From Smittia aterrima (taxonomy: Eukaryota; Arthropoda; Insecta; Diptera; Chironomidae): a DNA stretch of 64,000 nt. The position numbers and the translations under genes were made by a program. The DNA is taken from assembly GCA_033063855.1 (NCBI GenBank), contig CP093831.1:8246001-8310000 (forward strand), read 5' to 3'. The notes beneath the pieces were generated by a model. It was not told the origin of the DNA, ran no database searches, and saw only the letters and a list, made by a program, of their open reading frames with translations. Of the stretch, positions 14,225 through 27,638 are shown in pieces. Positions within the stretch are counted from its first letter, which is position 1, and each line of letters opens with the position of its first letter.

Positions 14225-17200
14225 GTAAAAGCAAATTATTCTCAACATGATTGAACATTTGAAGATTTATTTTCATTTTACCGCATACTAAGCTCATCGC
14301 CCGTATTTAAAAATTGAAGGATTCGGACAATTTCAATTTAATTAACGAAGCTTTGTCAAGTGATGAAAGATAATTCAAATCAGTACTCGACCCACATAAA
14401 TTCGATAATTTGAACGCAATCAGTCGATTCCCCTATCACTAAAAGCTCTGTCCATGCATTCGTGTACGAAACAAAGAGACGACAAAATCGAATTGCGGCA
14501 AATAGGAGAAAAATAGCTCAAGCCTTGATCAACCGAGACTCTGACGAGTCATCACTTTAACTCGACAAAAAAAGAGTTTGAATCGTTGTTCTACTCACCC
14601 ATATTATCGTCACAAATTGCCGGTCGTAAGAAGCCAAACAGAATCAAGAAGATTACACAACAATTCAATGTTGCTGATTTCAACATTTTCATCATCATCA
14701 TTATCAGAGAGAGAAATCTTTTATTTTCTTTAAGTTTGTTTTTTCACATCGATCGCAGGAATCTTTTTATGAAATTCTCCGACTCTCGTTGAGCTCACGT
14801 TCATCACTTCAAAATTTTCATTATGATGGATCAACAAATTCTGATTGCTTGATGATATTGACTTTCACATTGTTACTCTCTGAAGAGAGCTCTTCGGAAA
14901 TGGCTTCGTCTTCTTTTGATTTTACATCAAAGCATATTCGGGCTGATTTTCAGGTAATTAAGCACTTGAGTAAACAAAGTTTCTTTGAAAAACTTTTGAA
15001 TCTAGTTTAACAATAAAACTCAACTTTTATTATGAGAGCTTTTCTAATGCGAAGAAAAGTTTATTCATTAATTCGAATTATTTTTCTTTCGACGAACAAT
15101 TTATTGTCTTAGTCTGACGCGCAAAGTTAATGAGGAGTCACAATCGGAGGCCGTTCAGTAATGGACCTTCTCTTGATAATTTTTCACTTCTATTTCCGTT
15201 TCTATTGTAGCACATTAGGAAACACATTAATACACTTCGTAATTGACATGTAACTTGAGATGTTGTGGTCGTTTCTGCTTCATTAGCACATTTGGTCTTC
15301 AAATCTTGGTAATAGATTCTACTTCCGATAATCCTTAAGACGTCACTAATCCAACCAATTTAAGGTCGTCTGCAATTAGATTTTCAGTTGATTTGTAAGA
15401 AGAAAGAACATTCGTTTACAATTATTTCTTTTGAGTTTTAATAGAAAACTTTTTTAATTAAGCACAAATTTTCATATTTTCACTTAATTAACAACGAGAG
15501 AGCTTTCGTCTTGTTTGTTTGCTGTCAAAAGTTCGAAATCCTTTTCTTTTCGTTTTCTTTGTTGACTTGTGAGCGAAGAATTGTCGGATCACAGAGGCGA
15601 ACGAATCGCTTTTATTTTGTCTGCTGAAACAACACACGGCGATTATTTATCGCCTTTTATGCTTCACATAATCCGAAATTAATTAATTTAATAATCTAAT
15701 CCTTTTCTGTCGTGAGGTGAGAACGAATGAGAGCGAGAGGCCTTTTGTGCTGACACAAAAAAAATCCCATTCGAAGCTCCTTTATTCAGATTTTCATTAT
15801 CACTGCGGCAAATAATCCTTCTGGCTGGAAATTTTATCCTTTTCACTTGCTTAACGTTACGCAACGTTTCTCTTTAAAACCTCGACTGGTTTTTGTCTGC
15901 TCGCGAATAAAAATTAACTTGAATGTCGTATAGCGAAATATTTTTTATTACGAGGACGAAATCTGACGCATTTGTCCAAACCAGTTGAATATCGTGAACT
16001 GAAAGGGAGAAGCAGATTTTCATCTGATTCAGGATTTTCAGATGCTGCGAGAAAATATTTGAGAGAATTTCTCTCGCGATTTGCTCTCACAAAGGAAAAT
16101 CCTTTGCAGTTTACACCGTAAATGAAAATTATTTGAGGGAAATATTTATTTGAGAGAGTAAGAGAGCACCCTACACAGTAAAGTGTGCTACACAGCAAAA
16201 CTAGAATTTGGAAATTTCTTCGCATTCGAATCATTTTCTCACGAACAAACCGCAAATTAAAAATTATCGCGAAAACTTAATTAAAAATTGATTAATGACT
16301 GTTCTTGTTTTTAATAAGTTTTCAAATATTTTGTCATTTCTCTAGGAATCGCTTATTTCGTGAACCGCTGAGCTCAAAAATTTGATTAAAAGAGGAAACT
16401 TTCTCGGAAATGTTCGAGTTGATTCTTTTTTGTCGCGGTCTTGAGGTCACCCCGTTTGGTTTCCTCCGGTCATTTACTGTTTTTCTACCCTTCGTCCTCT
16501 CATTGTTGAAACAAACTTTGCTTGAAGGCAGAGACAAAAAGCAACGGAAGCCTCTGACGAACGTCTTTAAAATTTAATTTTCGGTAAATCGAGAAGATTC
16601 AACGTTTAAAAGGAAAACGGAAAAATGAACGAAATAAAAAAACATTAGAACAATTCCGGCTTTATGTTGAAATTGAATACAGCAATTCAAAGCGCTGTTC
16701 ATTCATTTTTTATCTGCGTCAGTGGTGTACTCAGATGAACTCAAATCACAGAATTCTTTTATCTAAAAATACGCACTTCCCCTGTTCTTCGTCAGGAAGA
16801 ACTTTTATGTTGTTGTTGATGCTTCTTCTTATTATTATTATGTTTCTTCAAAGCCATTTCCTCCAAATCATTGTGCAAGCAAATAAATTCATCTCCACAA
16901 CTCATTCCAGTCTCTTTGACTGTTTTCTTTCCGTCAGTCAGTCTCCAACTGTGGGAAAAACGAGAGAGAGCGATATCTCGTATCCATCATTTGAATGAAT
17001 TATAGTTAAATATGCGAAAAAGGAAAGAATAGCTTTGGAACTACATGAGCTACACATGCTTCAATGGTTTTTCTCTAGCAGTGCAGACATCAAGTCTCAT
17101 ATGCATCTAATTTCCGTGAAACTCAAATTTTAAAGAATCTATAAAGTAAAGAAGAACTTTCTAATAAAAGTTTTGTTGAAGTAATTTAAGAAATGGAGTA

Positions 17201-18225
17201 TTTGTATTTAAAGTTATGCTGTAAATGATTGGAAAAGTCTTCTGAGCTTTGTGAGTTATTAAAAGCCTGTGGCTGTCAGAAAAACTTTGTTCATGTGAGG
17301 ACTCTTTAGAACAATTTCAATCGTTGTCCAACCTCAGGCAGATGCTACTTGATTCAAGCGAGAGTAAACTTTTGACAACTTCATATATAAAAAGTTGAAT
17401 TTTATAGACATCGGTTTCGTTTAATTTTTCTCGGCCTTTTCATGAAAGAAAACTTTTGAAAATTATTAAGAAATCAACATGTGGTCCCCTTCAAACAAAA
17501 GTTAAATTTCAAACTTTAAAAGTTCAATAGAACGTCTCTTTATATCGAAATTGTTCATAAAATGAATTCTGCATCTCCTTCCCTCGATCCATGATTGAGC
17601 TTTTAAGTGAGACGAGTGTGTTCTTCGGATTTTTCGATATAAAATCCATTTAAATTCTTTCATACGACGCTTTTTTCCCACAGAGCTGATACTCACACTC
17701 TGAGACTCTTCCGATGCTTAAAAGCAAATTCCGAATCATGAAAAATAACACACGATGGAGTAATCTTGTCTTTAGGCGGATTAAAGTAAAGTTGGGTAAA
17801 ATTGAGGTCGATGAGTTTTCCGGAATTAAAATTTATTCCACATTACCTTCTTAACAAAATCAACGAATAAAAGTTCTTTGATCAACACAAATATTCAAAG
17901 AAAACGTAATTGCTATGCTCCACATCTTCAAGCTTCCATAAATTAACCGTTGAGCATGCTTAGCTTTTTAAAGGATTTGCTTCACTAGAAAGTGTTAAAA
18001 TTTTGAACGAAAATAATATTTAAATTTACATTCGGCAGTGCAAGCTTCTCTCAAAACCATTTCACTTACAGCTGAGTGCATCGAAAGAGTTTAATAGTCA
18101 GATTACTTGAACTCTTTCAGGTTATCCTCGTTTCAACAAACTTTCAAAACGAACCCTTTTAACTTTATTAGCCTCAGTTTGGCTAATGAACTAACTTTCG
18201 TTTGCACCGCAAACTTCTGCTTATT

Positions 18226-18241
18226 CACACACACACACACA
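18226..18241. repeat. (CA)n microsatellite
   Basis: Eight uninterrupted CA units. Ordinary simple repeat with no gene nearby. Confidence 0.9.
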
Positions 18242-19500
18242 TGGCGGAGAAATAAAAAACAATTTTATTGCCTCAGTTTCATGAACTAACGAAGAGGGAA
18301 ATTTATTAATCAGACGATATATCCTCAAAAAAAAGTTCCTCACACTTGAAAAGAATCGTTGCTTAGACGATACAAACTTTCCCAATTTGATACAGGGCTG
18401 ATGAGAAAGTTGTAATTGAAAATCTTCGATTCGATGAAAATGTAATTTAATTCCTTCGAGAGTTGTTAGATTTTTTTCCGAGCCGACACCTCTGAACATT
18501 CAAGCACAGAAAAGTCAAACTAACTTTATCTGACTTCTCTCTTTCACATCAATAATGAGTCGACATAATATTTATTATAATTCTCTTGATACTTCTCGAT
18601 ATGCCATCATCTTATTCATCGCTACGCAAGAGCAAAGTCTGTTTCCTTGACATTAAGTTCCTTTCCTCCCCAAGCCGGTTAATGCCTTCTTTATTTCGAT
18701 GGTTTCATGAGCTTTACTTACTCATAGTCTTCTTCTTTCTTATCCCGCGACAAAAGAATAATCAGTCATATTTATAAGAACGTTGAAGTCTCTAACCCAA
18801 GCCGCACGTCTTAGGACATATATCACATGACATGGAAAATAAATTTTTTAGCAACAACGAACTTTGACTTCGTGCTATATTAGAAGCCAAAAACTTTTTC
18901 TTCGGTGGATTCCCGCGGGCTCAAAGTTAAACTTTGGAATGCGTTCAAGTTCAACGGTAAGCTTTCTTTTTTTTCTTATCTTGAAACAATGACGAGCTTT
19001 GAAAAATATGATTTATGCTAATATATTGTTTATGTTTTTGGATTTTCCATCTGTTTTATTGCTTCTTTTAAACACGAGTTTTACATCGCGTTTTTACGGT
19101 GCTCGGCAACTAGAAAGCGAACGCGAAAACTTTTTAATGCCACTCAAATCCTCTTCTTCAGACTAGCGAGAAGTCTTTAAACTGGGCGGATGGATTTTAA
19201 TGTTTTTCTCTTTTGTTCGCACGCCCTTAAAATTGATTTTTCCTTAAACTTTCTTGTCTCACGACGCAGAGTGCGGCTGAGACAGAAGAGATTGTCGATT
19301 AATCATTTTTCTTGTTGTCTACAACAGAACACTTGAAACAGACTCAGTTTGTGTCGACATTAGGGACTAAGAATTGAAACAATTTGAAGATTATGATTCG
19401 CTTTCCTTCACTCAATTGAAAAAGGTAAGCAAGCTGTGGTGGAATTGTTGACGAGGAACATCAAAAAATCATTAAGTTTGATGGTCTCGTCGTTTCCCCT

Positions 19501-19524
19501 TTCTCTCTCTCTCTCTCCCTCTCT
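19501..19524. repeat. (CT)n/(GA)n microsatellite
   Basis: A run of CT dinucleotides with one CCC interruption. On the minus strand this is a GAGA tract, a type of sequence bound by GAGA factor in flies; no gene start is visible beside it. Confidence 0.85.
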
Positions 19525-22500
19525 TAGATGCTGAAGTATACAATTTTAATTTAAACAAGTGGAATTTATGTTTCGAGCCAGAATCAGAGGAAAAAGAAAA
19601 CGATAACGTTTTTCTAAGTTGTCTTTGGTAATGCTGACGTAATGGGATTTTTTTTTGTGGCGGTATCGTGAGTAGTTGGAATGAAATAAAGTTTTCCCAT
19701 CTGTTACGCAACTGTAGGATCTTTGCCCACAAATGAAGATTTAGAACACTTTAAACTTATTTTTTGTTAATGCGTTTTCCACTTAGTCGAAAGTGGAGGA
19801 ACGAAGGAACCAACTGAGATTTATAACAATAAGAGAAAAGCATTTATTCACAACAGGGAAAATTTACTACTTAGATAATTATCAAGATTTTAATCAAAAC
19901 ATTTAGCTCAAGGGCAAAGGGAAAGACGATGTTCTTCTCTCCGCAATCTCGCATATTTCTGAGTTGAAGGGACGACAAGATGAAGTTTTGTCTTAGAGGA
20001 AAGAAAAATATAATCAACCTGATTGCCCGATTTTAAGATTGTAGGATCTCTCTTTACAAAATTAATCATTTCTGAAAAATATTTACTTGTAGAGCTCACT
20101 TGAGATAAGAAATTAAATTGGAGACCCTCGAACTTCTTTCTCGAGTTGAACAAGTCAAAAGTCTGACTTTCCATCTCAGAGAAACTGAAATCGTTTGACA
20201 TTTTAGGTTTTTTTTTCTCCAACTTAAATTAGCTTTCCTTTCCTCCCCTTCCGTCACTACAAACTCTGATGAATAATAGCAGCAGTTTGTAATGCTTTGC
20301 AATAAATCTTATGCTGCTTCTCGTCTTCACATTGTGCAAACATATGTGACAAATTCGCAAGCAAAAAAAGGAAAATATCGTTTTACTTTAGATTTTTCAT
20401 TTTCCGTCTTTCCGTTCCAAGACAGAACGGAGAAGCATCGTTTCGCTTCTGATCCAGGCACTGCAATGACAAAGTGTCAAATTCCACTGAAAATTCCTTG
20501 AAGTTCAATCAGCAAAGAATTGCAAACTTCAATATTGTCAGAAAATGCTGAGAAGCCTTTTTTTTTAGCAAACTAAGTTAATAAATCATTTTTGCGATAA
20601 ATTAGTTTCCTTCTCTCACTTCTTTTAAAGAATTTCATATATGAAAAATTTATTTTTACTTTAAAGCTTGTTTCTTAGCGATGTTGATGACGCACAATAA
20701 AATTAACAAGCGAAGCTTGAAGAACTCTTTGCAATGATGTGAAGTTTTAAAGCAAATAATTTCAAACTGTTGTCTGGTTCGTACATGAGCTCAGGCTCAA
20801 GAGTCTTGTGAAGAGTACTTGCAATTCATTTTGTAACGAAACTTGGCGAGTCGTGCGGGAATGCGAAAAGTTTGCCTTCTCAGAAAGAAGTGGAAGGATT
20901 GAATGTCTCAGCTCTTTCAAGGCTTGAACTTTTCAAGAAATTTAGATGCGACACATGTTGACAAAAGCCTTTTCGTGAAGAAAAAGTTTCAAATCAAAGA
21001 AGAATAAGAAAAAAACGCAGCAAGGCGGTAACAGAATTTTAAAGCAAATATTTTCGTTACAATCTCCGAGTTTCAACTTCAATGTCAATAGCTTCATCCT
21101 ATTTAAAGCTTTTCCATCGTTACCGTCAAACAATTTGCGGAGTTTCATGATAGCAACGAGATTTTCGAGATTCTATTTAGTTTACCTGTTAAGAAGAACA
21201 GTTCTCCGTATGACAATTACATAGCAAGCAAAACCATTAAATTGCGCTTGACATGGCTTCTGCATTACAAAAACGCAGATTTGCTATTTTCAACACACTC
21301 ATCGAAGCAAGAAATTTATGGAATTTTCTTTTGTTTTCCTATATACCCGCAAACCAGCATTTCCCTAAGCAACTCGTCTCCGTTACAGACTTCAATCCCT
21401 CTTTGTGGCTCGTTCACGCAAGAATGCTTAGAGATTCTCGTTTCGTGCTGTTTTTCTTTTCACCTTTTTCTCGAAATTACCTTTAGATTTATGTCAATTC
21501 TGTGTTCACAACGCATAGAAGCATGAGAAGTAGATTGTGCGCGAGAGAGAGATTCGTACGAGCTGAAGACTTGGACCGTTTGTCGATTCCCCTTCTCCTA
21601 TTTGCTCATCCCGCACGAGCGGATCCAATTGATTTAGGCATCATTTCGAGGGAATCGCATTAAACTTTTTATCTTTATTTAAAGAAAAAAACTTCTTTCG
21701 CCTTTTTCCTCGTCGACTGAAATGGAGTTATGTTTGCGTGATGCCTCGACTGTGGGACCATCAAACGAGAAAGAAATGTAAAAGAAAGCGAGGAATTTAA
21801 ATTATTGATGTGATATCGTTCACACGACTTTTCTTTTACTTCATCTTCTTCAGGCTACCCCGGTAATGGAAACGAAAAAATTTCTTCTTATCGCTTTAAC
21901 ACAATTTATGCAAATTAGAGTTTGCTGAGCAGCAGATTAAAAGATTGATGGATGACGATATGCCTTGAAACATTTCCACCCTCACTTCCAATGCTTCTCC
22001 TTGGAAAAACTTGAAAACGTCGCGACGGCGAGAATTTTTTCATTTTTTTTCCTCGACACATTTTCTGTTCTTTCAAAGAAGTTCTTTCTTAAATCATTGA
22101 GCAGAAACACGAGACTTTGTCGTTTTCTCGGGTTCAGGAAATTCTTTCATCCCGATTAATCTCACATCGTGTTCGAGAGAGCTTTAAGCTTCTTTGACAA
22201 ATTAATTTCCTGTTTCCGAGTAAAGCGCGATTCGGTTCGCTGGGATTCTTCACTTTAATATTCCAAAGTCTGGAGAAAAGGGGAAAGACGAGAAAGAATG
22301 TCAAGAGATTCTAAAGAAGCAAATAAATTTGATCTCCTTTCAACAAATTTATGTGATCTAAGTAAATATGACTAATGCTTCATCGCGCTCGCTACGAGAC
22401 GCTTATGATAAAGGAAAAAAATCTCTTTCTTTTCAACTTTTTCTTACATAAAAAACTACTCACAGCTCCGGATCGTAAACGATAGAGAAAGAAGGAGAAT

Positions 22501-25500
22501 TTATTTTCGGAATGAAAAGTTGACATAGTTTATCTGAGTCAGCGAGTGAAAGGAAACCGATAGCGAAAAGTCTTGGCGTTCGCCATGCAGTAAAACGAGA
22601 ATAATGAAATTTTGGGAGTAACAAAAGTTTTATTTAAAGTTGTAGATGAACATGCTTAACAGGACTAAAAAGTTTTTACTAAAAACAATTCATATCTAAC
22701 TCTGATTTCAAGCTTAGTAAGTAAAACAATAACAGATTGCACAAATCTCTGTTATGAACATTAAAGAATTACTGATTCCTCCCAAAAATCCTTCGAGAGT
22801 TGAGCAGAAAAAAGTTTTACTCAAACTTTTCCATTCTGTCAGCTTCATCGCGCCATATCAATTAACACCAAAATAATTATTGTTATCCAAAGTTTTGATT
22901 AAAAAGTTTGCTTCTTATTTCACTTTGGTACTGGGAAACTTTGGTGTTCCTTGAGGAGCTGTAGGTAATAAGAAAAATCTTTCAATTAATGTTCGTCATA
23001 TGAGCAAAGTCCTGGAAGTTCTCTGTCGGCAAAAATATTTTCCCAATTTAAATCAAAAGTTCAAACATGAAATTATCTCCTTTAAGTGAAAAGACTCAGT
23101 TGAAGAATGTTTTTGTTACGTCAAATTAGTTCGAAGAATTCTGAATATTTCGAGAAAATATAAATTTAGCATCAAAGCTTTTCAATTCTTAGTCAAGAAC
23201 CTGCCCGTGTGCTCATGAAACTAAAAGTATGAAGAAGGTAATTAAGTTTCATCAAACTCGAAACCATTATAACTTGAAGCTTCCTCGGAGGAAAACTTTG
23301 AAAGAAAAGCGTGTTCGATGAACAAGATTCTGAGTATTCCATAATTGCGATAACAATCATGCTTTGTTTGTCAACAATATGACGAAGCAGCGATAAAATG
23401 AGACTATCTGATCTAGACATTCTTCATTGTTTAATGCAAAGACGCGACGAATCATCATTTCCATGATCACGATGAAGGTCAAACATCTTCGCATGTCATT
23501 CATTTCATTATCCTTGGGTGGTGATTAACGCATTAATAAACAGTAAGAACTACCGAGAAAGGATTACCCGTTCTCTGAGTTTTCGAATTTAATTACCTTT
23601 CACTAAGTAACTGATCTTAATTAAAGCCAATTATCACCTTCTAGATATTCAACGTCGACGACAATTGACAGAATTCTTAAGGAAAGTTTTGCATGAGACT
23701 GGCGAATGTTAATGACTTCTCACACCATTTGGAAGAACGCTCAAAGCGGATGACGACAGACAAAGATAATGTCTGAGAGTCTAGAAATGTTCTTTTAATT
23801 ACTCTACGACTATCTATGCAAACGACATCAACTCCCTAACTTCCTCAACACTGAGTGAACTCTTTTCAATTATTCTCGTTTGTGACATAACATTTTATGG
23901 CCGCTACCACCCATGAAGCTTAAAATGCTTAGCCAAAAAGCTGAGGTCAGTCGCCCCAGGAAGAAGTTCGTCCGAAATATTTATCACTTGCTTGTAAACT
24001 AAATGGAGAACTTTTGTTATAGAAGAAGCATAAAAAACTGATGTAAATGGGTCAGAGGCGGACGCGATGATTGCGATTTAGCTTTTTTAAAAGGCAACTG
24101 AACTCGCCACTGCTACGGCTCTCTCGTGTTTATGTATGTTTCCATTTATCAAACAAGGCGATAACTCGGACAGTCTCCACCAAAAAGGAGGCAGAAGGAG
24201 AGTAATAAACTAAAGCCAAATAATTGTAAAATCAACATTTTTCTTGTGAATAAAAAAAAACTCCGCGAAAAAACAAAATCGGAACTTTTTGAATTTAATT
24301 GCTTTTTGTGGATTGCCAGACGAAAGAAATTAACCGACCGGACAATGAGAAAAGAATTCCTTTTCAAAGCTTAATGGAAATTCTTTTTTATTATGTGAAA
24401 ATTCCATGAAATCGTTTTGACGAACACCATTTGGCGAGACTTCAGAGGATCAAAGCGAATGTCGAAATTGATTGTGAGGCAGCTTATGAACGCGTTCTTT
24501 TTGGTCATGAATTACATGAGCGTGAGTGACATAAAAAGGGATGAAGATTTATTCAAGTTTAAGACACTGAAACATTTGTCAAGCTCTTCCGCAACTTCCG
24601 CCTGTCTGCGAAATATTAGAAACAAAGATGGGATCGGATGAAACGCGAATGACAAATTTCAGCTGTTGAGTGAGGCTCACTTGTCTGATAATTTAAATTT
24701 GCAGCTGATGACGAAAGTTCAACGTTCTGTGAAAAAAAGTTTTGACGCTTCTTCCACACAACCCGCCCACTTACGAAAATGATGAAAAATGGATTTGCCT
24801 ATCTCGCGTTTTACTGCCGACAATTTCATGGGCTCATTTTTCAAATCTGTCAATTTTTTTTTCTCCTTCAACTGAAACTCATTTTCGCGAATAATTCTGT
24901 TCCGGGATTTTCCTTCTCGTCTGCTCAAAGTGTTCAGAGGATTTTAGGATTTTACTCTCACACTCTCATTTCTTTAACGAAGAGTCGCTGGAAAAGTTTC
25001 AGATGTTCAGTCATTGTGAGAGTCGAAATTGCTCGGAGAGACGAATATAATCGATAACTTAGTTTTCATCACACGAAAAGAACTTAATTTCTCAAGGGCT
25101 TAATCAAAATTTGAATTTCTTCTACTCAATAAGTTTAATAGTCGATAAATTTGGACAATCTTCATCCAACACTCGATGTTATTAATATCCTCAAGGATCA
25201 GAGCTCTCCAATTAATGTCAACTGCTTACTCTTTAAGTGGATTCAGGGACGTTGAAAAATTAATTTTCCCAGATATCACGAGAAACGTCTTCGAATGGAA
25301 ATAAATCGACGACAATCGTGCAAGGTGATTTGCTCGTCGGATGAGGAAAATTTATCGCTGGTTTTCTGTCTCGATGATGTATAAAGACGTGTAACAACAC
25401 GTAAAAGATGCTGAGAAAGAGAAATGAGAAATCAAGGAAAGAAAACTCTTGCTTGCTTGGATGGGAGCTCGTAAATCTTCACCTGCCTCTCGCATTTCTC

Positions 25501-27249
25501 GAACCACAGGATTTCAAGGAACGTTTGAACTGAATCAACTGCTGCTCCTGTTTGCGACAACATGCAGCGAGCTGAGGAATTTATCAGATTGAATTCTATT
25601 TGCAATCGAATGGCAAGGGAGATGATAAATTATTGCGGAGAAATAGGAATATTTACAACATTCATGACAATAAAATATTTATGTATTTAAGTATGTCGGC
25701 TGATTCGAGTGCTAATCTCAATATTCCCGAACTTTAAAAGCTTCAATTAAATTCCGAAAACAATTGAATGTGACTGATCCAAGTACAGGTCGTTGCTGAT
25801 CATGAGAATTCTGACGATGTTTCAGGCTTCGAATCGTTTAATGTAGTGAAATAATTTACGACCCATTAAGAATTGGTCGGATCCACCTGAAAATTATTTG
25901 AAGGCGAGAGCTGGCAGCTTAGCAATGGTTTACTCGAAATTCGATTTCGATTCCATTCACGATCGGCTTCGATTTAGAATTTAATCCAATTTTTATTGTT
26001 ATTGAAATGAAATTGGCAAAGCGGATTTTGTGTCCACTACTTAAACATCAGCCGAAAATGTTTGCCGGTTTATTTTATTCAGTTTGAGTTAAGTTTTATG
26101 TTCGATTATATCGCAACAGAAGGCAAAGTTTCAAAATCGTGAGTGTAAACATTGATTTGTTGTGTTATTCGATTTCATGCGTGACCTTCAAAACTATTCA
26201 TTCTCGCTCTACTACGGAAGACTTAAGATTAAATGGATATGGACATAAGTGAATTTTATTTTATCCTCTTGCGTCGATTTAACCTCTACGGTAACGAGCG
26301 TTAGCTCATGGCCAATAAATTTTAGGTATAATTTGGATTTAAATACGGACACTTCATCTTAGTTTATTCGTCGCCTCTTCACATTTTCTACAGTCAAAGT
26401 AAATATTGTTGAGCATGGTCACTTTTTTTTCGAGTAGCTGAGAACGCAACGAAGTATTGGTGAGCGAAGCGGCATGTACACAAAACGTGTTTTAATTCAT
26501 AGTTTTTTTGTAACGATGTTTCGTTGCACAATTTTGTTTTGATAACAAATGTTTTAAAAAATCTCTCTCGGCGTCTCTCTTTACAAAAAACATTATTTGA
26601 AGCAATGAAAATCAAAGAATTTTGTGATAACAGGTCACGGATCTGAGCACGGTCTTTATCACTTCTGAACGTTAATTAATCACGAACGAAATAAATGATC
26701 AAAGGTCCGGTTCGTCTGTCTCACTTCGGAATGGCGAAACGACTGATAAGTCTCCTGGCACACATTCGATGGCATAACGCCGTGGAAACAGATCGAGGCA
26801 AAGCTCGAATAATGACTCAAATAAAATGTGATGTTTTGATGGAATATCATTGGGATTGAGTCTTATCTTGACTCGTCTCAGAAGTAACGAAATTGATTGA
26901 AGAAGGTTCAAGACAGTGAAGGTCAAGGCTTGATGTTACACAAGAAAGTTTGTTTGAAGTAGAAACAAGATAAGAGCCATCGAATTGTTTGCACAGAAAT
27001 ATTCAGACGAAAGGTGTCATTATTTGCCGATAAAATCATTAACTCTTCACCAAGCAAAATCAATCGTCCGTAACTAATTAACAAAAAAATATTGAATTTG
27101 ATTTCTCGCAAAAACATTTCGACGCCTTTTAACAATGTAAAGAAAATCAAAGAATTCGCACGAGTCTAAAGCTTGAAATCCAAAGATCGAGAGAAGAAAA
27201 AGATCTTTATATGCTCGCGACTTGTTCGCATATTTGCTGCTAAGTAAAC

Positions 27250-27283
27250 TCAGTCGATCATTAGTTCTCGTCGTATGCGGTCG
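27250..27283 (+). promoter_or_regulatory. Candidate Inr + DPE core promoter of the amidase gene
   Basis: An initiator TCAGTC lies at 27,250-27,255 (A+1 at 27,252). GGTCG lies at 27,279-27,283, exactly +28 to +32, and fits the Drosophila downstream promoter element consensus RGWYV. No TATA box is seen upstream, which agrees with a DPE-type promoter. It would give the amidase a 5' leader of about 390 bases. The motif fit is seen in the sequence; its use is inferred. Confidence 0.45.
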
Positions 27284-27638
27284 ACTTCGCGCAACTTCAA
27301 TTGAATTTAATTGACTTTTTAATCAGTAACAAGAGGAAAGAATATACGGAAAGTTGTAGCTGTGGATGAAACTTAATAAGTTGATTGTGAATCAGAAATA
27401 ATACCACAAGCGGGAAGAAATTTGAAGCGAAGCGAGTGAGAAAAGCGCTCTGGAAGCTCCCTATAATCCCTAAAGATAACAAAAACTAGGAAAAAGCAAA
27501 TTGCAAACCTCGCGAAGAGAATTGAATGCGTTGAACGACTCAGCGTGAGAAAGAAAAACTTTCCGTCTACAATCTTTTTTGCCCCTTCAACTTTGCCATT
27601 AGAAAAGTTTGCTTATCCGTATTTTGCTTTGCTTCAAA

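Larger units (their letters stand above)
1..27249. other. Gene desert, no supportable coding sequence
   Basis: About 27 kb of AT-rich DNA in which I find no exon set that can be joined into a protein. The longest open frames are about 60-115 residues, are rich in F, S, K and I, resemble no family, and many begin at TTG or GTG codons. The sequence holds scattered homopolymer tracts, short microsatellites (near 18,226 and 19,501), many AAAGCTTT-like words and clusters of TAATTA-type words (densest around 8.9-10.6 kb). One 74-base exon-like island lies at 14,151-14,224. The stretch may be an intron of a gene that starts outside the window, or the regulatory territory of a neighbour; the sequence does not decide. 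No tRNA, rRNA or transposon was recognised. Confidence 0.6.

Noticed and set aside
16735..16998. Frame with a leucine/isoleucine-rich signal-like stretch
   Set aside because: The hydrophobic run comes from low-complexity TTG/CTT/ATT triplets, and the rest is not protein-like.
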